Shown: positions 27,516-35,767 of the stretch, in pieces
Layout of the letters: every line of letters begins with the position of its first letter
How positions within the stretch are numbered: the first letter of the stretch is position 1
Source of the DNA: CAYJHC01 sp964369465
GTDB lineage: Bacteria; Bacillota; Clostridia; Peptostreptococcales; Anaerovoracaceae
Assembly: GCA_964369465.1 (NCBI GenBank)
Contig: CAYJEX010000004.1
Span: 25,386 to 89,385, forward strand
Direction of reading: 5' to 3'
DNA: 64,000 nt
The notes under the pieces: model-generated
What the model was told of the DNA's origin: nothing
Database searches by the model: none
What the model saw: the letters and a program-made list of their open reading frames with translations, nothing else
Made by a program: the position numbers and the translations under genes

Positions 27516-28049
27516 ATGTATAAAAGAACTTTATTGCCAGTTATGGTGACTGTAACAATTATTTTAATTATGATAGCAGCTATAACATACACGAACGAAC
27601 AAATGAAAGGTGTCGTTTTAAATAACGAGCTATTAGCCAAACAGGAGATGATTTCCAATGTTCTTCCAGATGGAGAAGAATTTTCATTGTATACACAAGA
27701 AACGGTAACAGGAATAAATGATTGCTATATAGAAACTCGGGGATTTGGAATGGTCACAGAGTCTGTAGTATCGGCGGAAAATATTGAGTTTACTATTCTT
27801 GTGGGAATAAACCAAAACGGTGTAGTGTCGGGAATAGATATAATAGGTGATGAGTTCGATGGCTCTTTTTACAAGGGAATAATTAATGACGAATATTTGC
27901 TGGGATATTTAGGTGTTCAAGAGCTGACGGAAGAAAGTATTGAAGACGATTCGCGATTTGAGCAAAAAAAAGATGCGATGGAAATTTCAGAGAGTATATA
28001 TCAAACTGTCAAAGTTGCCTTAAAGCAATATGGAGAAATATATGAATAA
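27516..28049 (+). CDS. RnfG-like protein without the flavin-attachment Thr
   Basis: 177 residues: one N-terminal membrane helix and an extracytoplasmic FMN-binding-type domain (FTILVGINQNGVVSGIDIIGDEFDGSFYKGI). In RnfG/NqrC the C-terminal SGATxSS/T motif carries covalent FMN; the aligned stretch here reads KDAMEIS (residues 152-158), with Met155 where the flavinylated Thr should be. Covalent FMN is therefore very unlikely. One base after the rnfD-like stop; overlaps the next gene by 8 bases. Confidence 0.75.
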   Translation: MYKRTLLPVMVTVTIILIMIAAITYTNEQMKGVVLNNELLAKQEMISNVLPDGEEFSLYTQETVTGINDCYIETRGFGMVTESVVSAENIEFTILVGINQNGVVSGIDIIGDEFDGSFYKGIINDEYLLGYLGVQELTEESIEDDSRFEQKKDAMEISESIYQTVKVALKQYGEIYE

Positions 28050-28662
28050 AGGGACGTTGTTTACAAAAGGAATATTTATAGAGAATCCTTTGCTCATAAC
28101 TGCAATGGGGATTAGTCCGGCTTTAATAGGCGCAAAGAGTGCTGAGCTAGCCGTTGCTTTAGGTTTATCTGCAATCGCTATATTGATACCTTCAACTTTA
28201 ATAATGAGCTTGCTCAAAAAATTTATTTCGGATAAGACAGAGACTTTAACTATACTTGTATTAACGGCAGGGTTTACGGCAATCGTAAGTATTTTGATGC
28301 GAGGATATGAGCCTGTATTATATGAAGAATTAATGATTCCGCTAGCATTTATTTCAATAAGCTGTGTTTTGATAGAAACGCTTACATTTTACCCAAGAAA
28401 CTATAAGATGAGCGAAACAATTCTAAATAGTATGGGTATAGGGATTGGTTATTTGATAGGCTTGTTTTTAGTAGGTGCAATAAGAGAATTGCTAGCTACA
28501 GGTAGTTTTTGGGGAACGAAAGTTATTCCTACAATTACTTTAGAGGGAGATAATTTTTTTATAACAATATCCGGAGGATTGTTTGTTCTGGGGATTGTCA
28601 TGGCGTTTTTTCATTGGATTGCAAATAAAATCAAAAGAAGGAGCAAGGGTATATGGCAATAA
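28042..28662 (+). CDS. RnfE-like membrane subunit with altered Cys ligands
   Basis: 206 residues, about six helices, RnfE/NqrD family (NPLLITAMGISPALIGAKS; IGIGYLIGLFLVGAIRELLATGSFWG). In functional Rnf, RnfA and RnfE each give two Cys to an intramembrane 2Fe-2S cluster. The first, in LGLCP, is Ser25 here (MGISP). The second, in NCIIxGRAE, is displaced or retained as Cys108 in SCVLIET, and the following GRAE is lost. The start at 28042 is preferred (TGGAGA upstream). Confidence 0.75.
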   Translation: MNKGTLFTKGIFIENPLLITAMGISPALIGAKSAELAVALGLSAIAILIPSTLIMSLLKKFISDKTETLTILVLTAGFTAIVSILMRGYEPVLYEELMIPLAFISISCVLIETLTFYPRNYKMSETILNSMGIGIGYLIGLFLVGAIRELLATGSFWGTKVIPTITLEGDNFFITISGGLFVLGIVMAFFHWIANKIKRRSKGIWQ

Positions 28663-29264
28663 TTGATATAATAAATCTAATTGTTCTTATGATGGTAATT
28701 AATAATATTGTTTTGGCTGAAGGAATGGGTATTTCTTGCGTTGTTTCTTGCAGTAAGAGAAATGCAGCTAAAATAGGTCTAATTACAACGTTTGCCATTA
28801 TTATAGTTAGTTCAATAACATATTACTTGGAAATATATATTGTCACTCCGTTGGAGTTAGAACATATAAAGTTGTTTGCCTATGTACTAATTATGTTTTT
28901 TACATTTAAACTGCTTGAAATTATAACGAAAAAAATAGCTCCCAAAGTATATGGGAGCATAAACTGTGATTTTAGAATTGTTGCAGGTAACAGTGCTGTT
29001 TTGGGAGTAGCTCTATCGTTACACCAAGAAAGTATTACATATATTCAAACACTCTTTGCATCAATAGGCGTTGGAATAGGTTTTATTTTTGCGATGATGT
29101 TATTTGCTTCTGTTAGAAAAGTAATTGATGCATCACCTTTTGTTCCAGAGTCATTCAAAGGAGTTCCTATACAATTGATCGCTTTATCAATTATTTCTTT
29201 AGTAATCTTAAGTGTTGGAAATGTAATTACAATAATTATTTCAAGCTATGCTTCTATTGCATAG
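28653..29264 (+). CDS. RnfA-like membrane subunit with altered Cys ligands
   Basis: 203 residues, about six helices, RnfA/NqrE family: MVINNIVLAEGMGIS, AVLGVALSLHQ, LFASVRKVID and PESFKGVPIQLIALSIISL all align. The two cluster cysteines are substituted: GICPF reads GISCV (Ser28) and NCAVLG reads NSAVLG (Ser114). Non-aligned cysteines at 29, 33 and 105 exist nearby. Overlaps the rnfE-like gene by 10 bases and ends the operon; rnfB, normally next, is absent because the convergent glyA follows. Confidence 0.75.
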   Translation: MAIIDIINLIVLMMVINNIVLAEGMGISCVVSCSKRNAAKIGLITTFAIIIVSSITYYLEIYIVTPLELEHIKLFAYVLIMFFTFKLLEIITKKIAPKVYGSINCDFRIVAGNSAVLGVALSLHQESITYIQTLFASIGVGIGFIFAMMLFASVRKVIDASPFVPESFKGVPIQLIALSIISLVILSVGNVITIIISSYASIA

Positions 29265-29332
29265 TAATCTGCCCTAACAAAATATCTAATTTATCATCTC
29301 GGTTTATCTGAAAAGGCTCTTCAGTCAACTTA

Positions 29333-30604
29333 CTATATAGAATTTCCATATATTGGATACATATTTGTTAAACCTAATACAAGATCTCTAGCTTCTTTTA
29401 TTAGAGTATCTTTCTTCGCTTCGCTAGCTGAATTTGAAGATAAAAGGATGTCCATTGCCTCCGCAATTATTTCCATGTCGGTTTCAATCATTCCTCTAGA
29501 AGTTATAGCAGGAGTTCCTATTCGAATTCCACTTGTTACGGTTGGCTTCATAGGATCTTTTGGGATAGAATTTTTATTACATGTAATGTATCCTTCCCAT
29601 AAAATATTCTCGGCTTCTTTTCCGGTGATGTTTTTTGATGTTAAATCTATTAATATTAAATGGTTATCAGTCCCGCCTGAAACTAAACCAAAATTCCTTT
29701 TGAGTAAGGCTTTTTCCAGCGACTTGGCATTTTTTATTACTTGGTTTTGGTATTCAGTAAAACTAGGGTCTAAAGCCTCCTTCAAAGCGACAGCTTTAGA
29801 AGCAATAGTATGCATTAAAGGGCCACCTTGTATGCCAGGGAAGATTGCTTTGTTGAAATTTAGTTTTTCGTTGATTTCTTTAGAAGAAAGAATCATTCCA
29901 CCTCTAGGTCCACGTAAAGTTTTGTGTGTAGTAGTAGTAGATACATGTGCATAAGGGATGGAACTTTGATGTTGGCCTGCAGCAATTAGTCCAGCGATGT
30001 GTGCGATATCGGCCATTAGATATGCACCTACCTTATCAGCTATTTCTCTAAAACGCTTGAAGTCAATTGCCCTTGGATATGCACTTCCTCCCGCAACAAT
30101 CAATTTTGGCTTGTGGATAATCGCTAAGCTTTCAAGTTTGTCATAATCAATATAATCTTTGTCATCTAGTCCGTATGGAACTGCATTGAAATATTTACCC
30201 GAAATGTTAACAGGGCTACCATGAGTCAGATGGCCACCATTATCTAACGAAAGGCCTAAATATGTATCTCCTGGATTCAAAATTGAAAAGAAAACCGCCA
30301 TATTTGCTTGCGCGCCTGAATGAGGTTGAACATTGACATATTCGCATTGAAAGAGTTCTTTTGCTCTCTCGATAGCTAGGTTTTCACATATATCAACGTA
30401 TTCGCAGCCGCCATAGTATCGTTTGCCAGGATAGCCTTCTGCATATTTATTTGTCAATGGGCTACCAAGTGCTGACATTACCGCTTCGCTTACAATGTTT
30501 TCGGATGCAATAAGCTCTAGATGAGTTTGCTGTCTCGTTAATTCTTGTTTGATTGCTTTTGCTACTTGTGGGTCTGAATTATTAATATGTTCAAAACTAT
30601 ACAT
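29333..30604 (-). CDS. glyA: Serine hydroxymethyltransferase
   Basis: 423 residues. PLP enzyme motifs: [63 protein letters not shown] and the PLP lysine in [16 protein letters not shown]. It interconverts serine and glycine with transfer of a one-carbon unit to tetrahydrofolate. Shine-Dalgarno AAGGAGAG before the ATG. Monocistronic. Confidence 0.97.
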   Translation of the reverse strand: MYSFEHINNSDPQVAKAIKQELTRQQTHLELIASENIVSEAVMSALGSPLTNKYAEGYPGKRYYGGCEYVDICENLAIERAKELFQCEYVNVQPHSGAQANMAVFFSILNPGDTYLGLSLDNGGHLTHGSPVNISGKYFNAVPYGLDDKDYIDYDKLESLAIIHKPKLIVAGGSAYPRAIDFKRFREIADKVGAYLMADIAHIAGLIAAGQHQSSIPYAHVSTTTTHKTLRGPRGGMILSSKEINEKLNFNKAIFPGIQGGPLMHTIASKAVALKEALDPSFTEYQNQVIKNAKSLEKALLKRNFGLVSGGTDNHLILIDLTSKNITGKEAENILWEGYITCNKNSIPKDPMKPTVTSGIRIGTPAITSRGMIETDMEIIAEAMDILLSSNSASEAKKDTLIKEARDLVLGLTNMYPIYGNSI

Positions 30605-30738
30605 TTTTTCTCTCCTTGTTAAATCCTATACTGCAAATCATAATAGAATTATATCATATTTTACGCTATAATATAAAGAGGGAAATAGATATCTATTTTA
30701 TTATTACATAAGTCATAATTTTTGAACTTGGAGGAAGT

Positions 30739-31233
30739 ATGAAAAAAACAGAAGTTAGAAACATGGCATTTACTGCGCTGATAATTGCATTCATTGTTAT
30801 TGCAATCATGTTGTTCAAGATACCAATCCCATTTACACAGGGATATGTTCATTTGGGAGATGGAATAATTTTTAGCGGATTATTACTTTTGGGAATGAGG
30901 TATGGTGCCGTTGCGGCAGGCATAGGGGCTGGGCTTGGAGACCTTCTAAGCGGATATGCTGTTTGGGCACCGTGGTCTTTTGTGATAAAAGTTGGAATGG
31001 TCATAATTGCAGGAATGGTATTGAAACAATTTAGAAAAAAGAATAACTGGACAAAAGCAATTGCAATGTCGATTGGGGGGATATTCATGATAGCAGGGTA
31101 TTATGTCGCAGAAGGAATTATGTACGGCAACTATGCTGCGCCTTTGGTATCGATACCATGGAACGTTGGTCAAGTAGCGGTTGGAATAGTAATAGCATTA
31201 ATTGTAAATAAAAGTATACCCTCACTGAAATAA
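30739..31233 (+). CDS. ECF transporter S component
   Basis: 164 residues with five to six hydrophobic helices; the N-terminal MAFTALIIAFIVIAIMLFKIPIP and the TQGYVHLGDGIIFSGLLLLGMRYGAVAAGIGAGLGDLLSGY segment are typical of S components of energy-coupling-factor vitamin transporters. It lacks the small N-terminal aromatic motif of BioY and cannot be assigned to a vitamin. No riboswitch is seen in the 134 bases upstream. It would use the shared EcfAA'T module encoded elsewhere. Confidence 0.8.
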   Translation: MKKTEVRNMAFTALIIAFIVIAIMLFKIPIPFTQGYVHLGDGIIFSGLLLLGMRYGAVAAGIGAGLGDLLSGYAVWAPWSFVIKVGMVIIAGMVLKQFRKKNNWTKAIAMSIGGIFMIAGYYVAEGIMYGNYAAPLVSIPWNVGQVAVGIVIALIVNKSIPSLK

Positions 31234-31248
31234 TGAGGGTATTTTTTT
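31216..31248. terminator. Rho-independent terminator, overlapping the S-component stop
   Basis: Stem ATACCCTCA / TGAGGGTAT around a 9-base loop and seven T. It starts inside the last codons of the S component and precedes the convergent nadE end. Confidence 0.9.
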
Positions 31249-31256
31249 GAATATTT

Positions 31257-33182
31257 TTATTTTGTAGCTAAGTTCTCGGCTTTCATAATCCATATATCTC
31301 CCTTGATATCACTTGCCATTGAGAATTCTTTAGGAGAAAGGAAGATTTCATTCACTTGAGGACCGTCTGGGGAACAGTTCCTTTTGAACTGTTGAGAGAA
31401 AAATCTTCTGTAGAATATTACTAAACATCTTTTTATCTCGTTAACATCGTAAGCTTTTCCAAATGTTTTTCTTGACATTTGGAATAATTTTTCTGGTCCG
31501 ACACCTGTTTTGATTGTGTGGTATAAGAAGAAATCATGTAATTCGTATTTCCCGATTTCAGATTCTGTTTGCTGTACAATATTGCCATTTGGATCAAGTG
31601 GCAATAGTTCTGGAGAAATAGGTGTTTCTGTAACAGCTTTTAATACAGGAGCTAATGCTTTAAATTCTTTTAGGTTAGCAATATGTTCTAACACAGTTGG
31701 AATAACAGTTTTAGGAATTCCTGCATTCACATTGTAATTGGAGATGTGATCACCATTAAAAGTTGACCATCCAAGTGCGATTTCAGACAAATCTCCTGTG
31801 CCAATAACAAGTCCATTTTCTGTGTTTGCTATATCCATTAGAATTTGAGTTCTCTCTCGTGCCTGTGCATTTTGGTATGTTATGTCATGTTGATTTGCAT
31901 TTTTGCCTATGTCTTTAAAATGCTGTAAACAAGCAGGAACAATAGGGATTTCTCTATATTGCACGCCTAAGTAATTTGTGATATATGTGGCATTTTGATA
32001 TGTTTGTCCGCTCGTGCCAAACCCAGGCATTGTAACGGCAATAATATCATTAGGAGTTTTACCAAGCATTTGAGCAGCTCTAACTGCTACCATAAGAGCT
32101 AGTGTGGAGTCTAACCCTCCTGAAACACCCAAAACCATTTTTTCTGACTTGGTGTGGCGCATTCTATTTGCTAAGGCATTAGCTTGTATATTATATATTT
32201 CCATTCCACAAATCATTCTATCTTTTGGTGTATTTGGGAGAAAAGGTGAAGCACTATACGACCTAAAACTTGTGTGTAAGGAAGTTACTGTTTTCATATT
32301 CGCAAAATTGCAAACACGAGAAGTGTAATTTGAATTATCTATATAATCTTTGTTTTTCGTACGCGCATATTGAATTGCTCCTAAATCAATATCAGAAATG
32401 ACGATATTTCCCTTTTGGTAATCTGACTTTCCTTGCGCCAAAACTTGGCCTAATTCAACGATATAACTATCACCAGCATATAGACAATTAGATGATGATT
32501 CGCCTGGGCCAAGAGAAGAGTACATATATGCGCATGAAAGCTTAGAGCTTTCAGATTTGAGAATTTCCTCTCTTGCTTTTTGAGACCCTGTTAGTGACTT
32601 TTCGCAAGCGAGATTTATTATTAAATGTGCGCCGCTTTCTGACAAAAGACTCCCTTGGCTTTTTGATTTATTGTAATCGTCTCCTAGAACGATTCCTATG
32701 TTAAAATCAACTTGATAATTATGCAAAATGATATTAGAGCCAACTGGGATAGAGGAGAAATTACCTATAGAGATATCTTGCATATCGTTTGAAATCCATG
32801 GTGAGAACCATGGCGAGTTATTACAATTTTTAGGAATTATCGAAATGATTGCCCCTGATTTTAAAACAAAGGCGCAATTATATAGTGAAGATCTTATTTT
32901 TATATATCCTCCAACGATAATTAACATTTCAGAAGTGGTGCTATAATTTAGAATGGAAGTCAAAGCATCTATTTGACTTTTGTATAATTCCTCTTGATTG
33001 AAGAGCGTTCCACAAGAAGCGCCTGTTAAGGCAAGCTCTGGAAATGAAAGTATGCCTACATTTTTGGCTTCGGCAGCGTTAGCTAGTGCTAATATTTCTT
33101 TGCTATTTTCTAGCGGGTTGCCTAAGCAGATATTAGGTACTGCTGTAGCAACTCTAATCATATCTAATTGAAAATTTTTCAT
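31257..33182 (-). CDS. nadE: NAD+ synthase, glutamine-dependent architecture, glutaminase Cys replaced by Gly
   Basis: 641 residues: an N-terminal carbon-nitrogen-hydrolase (glutaminase) domain and a C-terminal NAD synthetase domain with PP-loop SGGLDSTLAL, RERTQILMDIAN and IGTGDLSEIALGWSTFNGDH. The amidase triad is incomplete: Glu49 (FPELALTGAS) and Lys118 (IIPKNCNN) are kept, but the nucleophile normally in VEICEDFW is Gly167 in IVLGDDYN (codon GGA at 32682-32684). Glutamine hydrolysis should be lost; the synthase half looks intact and could use free ammonia, plentiful in an amino-acid or pyrimidine degrader. The start at 33182 has AAAGGA upstream. Confidence 0.93.
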   Translation of the reverse strand: MKNFQLDMIRVATAVPNICLGNPLENSKEILALANAAEAKNVGILSFPELALTGASCGTLFNQEELYKSQIDALTSILNYSTTSEMLIIVGGYIKIRSSLYNCAFVLKSGAIISIIPKNCNNSPWFSPWISNDMQDISIGNFSSIPVGSNIILHNYQVDFNIGIVLGDDYNKSKSQGSLLSESGAHLIINLACEKSLTGSQKAREEILKSESSKLSCAYMYSSLGPGESSSNCLYAGDSYIVELGQVLAQGKSDYQKGNIVISDIDLGAIQYARTKNKDYIDNSNYTSRVCNFANMKTVTSLHTSFRSYSASPFLPNTPKDRMICGMEIYNIQANALANRMRHTKSEKMVLGVSGGLDSTLALMVAVRAAQMLGKTPNDIIAVTMPGFGTSGQTYQNATYITNYLGVQYREIPIVPACLQHFKDIGKNANQHDITYQNAQARERTQILMDIANTENGLVIGTGDLSEIALGWSTFNGDHISNYNVNAGIPKTVIPTVLEHIANLKEFKALAPVLKAVTETPISPELLPLDPNGNIVQQTESEIGKYELHDFFLYHTIKTGVGPEKLFQMSRKTFGKAYDVNEIKRCLVIFYRRFFSQQFKRNCSPDGPQVNEIFLSPKEFSMASDIKGDIWIMKAENLATK

Positions 33183-33389
33183 CGGAATTCCTTTCTTATA
33201 GGTGTATATTTGATACATAAATTATATACTAATACATGGAAATAGTATATAATTATATAAATAAACCTTAAAAAAGAAGTAAATATTTTAGGAAAAATAA
33301 TGCAAAATAACTTCGAACAATGCTGTTCAATAAAAAGAGCAGCGAATATATTGACCGATAAAATAACAATATATATAAAAGGAGAGAAC

Positions 33390-34367
33390 ATGACTAAAAC
33401 ATATATAGCAGATTTACCAAAAGAAGGAAGAGTTGAAGAAACTTTTATGGCAAAACAAATTGATGTCAAAGTCGCGAAAAATGGAAAACAATACCTTAAT
33501 ATTTTTTTAGGAGATAAGACAGGCGAGATTGTTGGGATGAAGTGGGAACTTAGCGAAGAAGAACTTGAGAAATTTGGAAGAGCTAAACCAGGGGAAATAT
33601 ATTCGGTGAATGGAACTGTCAAAGAGTGGAATGGTAAATTGCAATTAAATATTACAAAAATTGAATCAATTCCTGATACGATGATAATTGATATGAATGA
33701 TTTTGTAAAAGCCTCGCCAGAAAACCCTGAGGACATGTATAAGTATATTATAAATTGCATGGATACATTTTCTGATGATGAATTAAAAAACCTGTGCAAA
33801 AAGATATGGCAAGAAAGAAAAGATAAATTAATGTATTATCCAGCGGCTACTAAAAATCACCATGCGGAAATGGGTGGATTATTATATCATACAAAAACTA
33901 TGGCAATGGCAGCAGAAGCTCTTTGCAATGTATACAAAAAGTTGAATAGAGATTTACTTTTGACAGGAGTTTTTTTGCATGACATAGAAAAGCTAACAGA
34001 AATTGATTCGAATGAATATGGTGTTGCTGATAAATATTCATTTGAAGGTCAGATGTTAGGACATATTGTTCAAGGAATAATATTGTTAGAAAAAGAAATG
34101 ACAGCGCTTTCTATAGGCCATGAAAAGAAAATTATGATAGAGCATATGATTCTTTCGCATCACTACGAGCCAGAGTTTGGAAGTCCTAAAAAACCTCTTT
34201 TTCCAGAAGCTGAAATGTTACATTATTTGGATCTTGTTGATGCAAGAATGTATGATATGTATGATGCGTTAAAAACGACTGAAGAGGGAGAGTTTTCCGA
34301 AAAAGTTTGGACACTTGAAAATAGAAAATTATATAAAGTTACGAAGGAAGGTAAGTGTAATGATTAA
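33390..34367 (+). CDS. YhaM-type 3'-5' exoribonuclease
   Basis: 325 residues: an N-terminal OB-fold (VAKNGKQYLNIFLGDKTGEIVGMKW) and a C-terminal HD phosphohydrolase domain with HHAEMGGLLYHTKTM and FLHDIEK, the YhaM/CBF1 pattern. YhaM shortens RNA and single-stranded DNA 3' ends. The ATG at 33390 is chosen over a 30-codon upstream extension because AAAGGAGAG precedes it. It overlaps cca by 8 bases. Confidence 0.88.
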   Translation: MTKTYIADLPKEGRVEETFMAKQIDVKVAKNGKQYLNIFLGDKTGEIVGMKWELSEEELEKFGRAKPGEIYSVNGTVKEWNGKLQLNITKIESIPDTMIIDMNDFVKASPENPEDMYKYIINCMDTFSDDELKNLCKKIWQERKDKLMYYPAATKNHHAEMGGLLYHTKTMAMAAEALCNVYKKLNRDLLLTGVFLHDIEKLTEIDSNEYGVADKYSFEGQMLGHIVQGIILLEKEMTALSIGHEKKIMIEHMILSHHYEPEFGSPKKPLFPEAEMLHYLDLVDARMYDMYDALKTTEEGEFSEKVWTLENRKLYKVTKEGKCND

Positions 34368-35652
34368 ATTACCTAAAGAAATATCGGCGATATTTAAATT
34401 GTTCGCCCAAAAGGGGTTACTTATTTATGCGGTAGGTGGGTGTGTTAGAGATTCCTTGATTGGAGAGAAGCCAATAGATTGGGACCTTACAACGGAAGGG
34501 ACTCTTGAAGAAATTTTGAATATTTTTCCAGAAGCTGAAGTTATTAGTGAAAAATATCAAGTTGTCAGATTAGACTATTCAGATGAAAATGGAGAAGGAC
34601 TGACAATTGACATCGCAAGAATGAGAAAAGAAAGGAATTACGATAAAAAAGGTAATCCTGAAGAAGTGATTTTCACGAACTTAATTGAAGAAGACTTAAA
34701 AAGACGAGATTATACTGTGAATGCAATGGCGGAGAACCCATCAAAAGGATTCCTTGACCCTTATTCAGGTAGAGACGATTTGAAGAAAAAGATAATTAGA
34801 TCAGTAGGAGATCCTATTGTTAGATTTAACGAAGATCCAATTAGGATAATGCGTGGAGTTAGAATTGCAGCTGAATTAGGATTCGATATTAGTAAAAAAG
34901 ATTACGAAGCAATGATGGAAGTGGCGCCAAAACTACAATCTATTAGTGTTGACAAAGTTAGATCAGAGTTTAAAAAAATCATTATTGCAGAACACGCTGG
35001 ATCCGGGCTTAGAATGCTAGCAGGTGCAGATATTATGCCTGCTATAATTGGCGATATAGCTTATAACCTCTCTTCTAGGCAAAAAGAATTATTCTCGATA
35101 TTAGCCGACAATATCGATAAGACTCAAAAAAACACATTGAGGAGAATGGGGCTTTTTTATCTTTGCTTTGAAAGGAAGAAAGGCTTAAAGGCAATTGAAG
35201 TTTTGAAATATGACAATAAAACTATAGAGCATCTAACAGATGCACTTACAATGTTAGATAGATTATACTTTTTAAGAAAAGGCGTTGAAATCAAGGAATG
35301 GCTTTTCAAATATGGCGAAGATAGATTTTATTATATGCATGATTTAACTAAAGCGCAAAGAATAGTTTACAATTTAAGTGAAGTGAAAATAGCGAGTCGC
35401 CACTATGTATTAAAAGATATAGAAACTAGAAAAGAACCAGTTTTTGTTGAAGATTTAGCAATAAATGGTCAAGATTTAATTGATGCAGGAATTGTACAAG
35501 GTGAACAAGTAGGAGATATTCTAATTAAGTTGGTGGATGTGGTTCATAGGAGGCCTGATAAAAATAATAAAACAGAGCTTACTGCTTATGCAAAGAAGTT
35601 TGCCAAAAATCCGCTGCTAGCTTCAACACGAAAAGTTAAATGGATTAGATAA
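34360..35652 (+). CDS. CCA tRNA nucleotidyltransferase / poly(A) polymerase family
   Basis: 430 residues; nucleotidyltransferase head with AVGGCVRDSLIGEKPIDWDLTT (metal-binding DxD), RRDYTVNAMAENPSKGFLDPYSGRDDL, and DPIRIMRGVRIAAELGF. It adds or repairs the 3' CCA end of tRNAs. GGAAGG lies upstream of ATG 34360 inside the end of yhaM, giving translational coupling. A class II enzyme with poly(A)-polymerase-like sequence; CCA addition is the likely role. Confidence 0.88.
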   Translation: MIKLPKEISAIFKLFAQKGLLIYAVGGCVRDSLIGEKPIDWDLTTEGTLEEILNIFPEAEVISEKYQVVRLDYSDENGEGLTIDIARMRKERNYDKKGNPEEVIFTNLIEEDLKRRDYTVNAMAENPSKGFLDPYSGRDDLKKKIIRSVGDPIVRFNEDPIRIMRGVRIAAELGFDISKKDYEAMMEVAPKLQSISVDKVRSEFKKIIIAEHAGSGLRMLAGADIMPAIIGDIAYNLSSRQKELFSILADNIDKTQKNTLRRMGLFYLCFERKKGLKAIEVLKYDNKTIEHLTDALTMLDRLYFLRKGVEIKEWLFKYGEDRFYYMHDLTKAQRIVYNLSEVKIASRHYVLKDIETRKEPVFVEDLAINGQDLIDAGIVQGEQVGDILIKLVDVVHRRPDKNNKTELTAYAKKFAKNPLLASTRKVKWIR

Positions 35653-35686
35653 CATATTAGGGTAAGAATTACCCTAATATGTTTTT
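35651..35686 (+). terminator. Rho-independent terminator after cca
   Basis: Perfect 15-bp stem AACATATTAGGGTAA / TTACCCTAATATGTT with 3-base loop and a short T tail, beginning at the stop codon. Confidence 0.85.
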
Positions 35687-35767
35687 GACAAAATGAATAT
35701 AAATTATTTTGAAGATTGCAGTGATACTTTCTGTAAATATATGATACGATAATGGAAAATAGTGATT

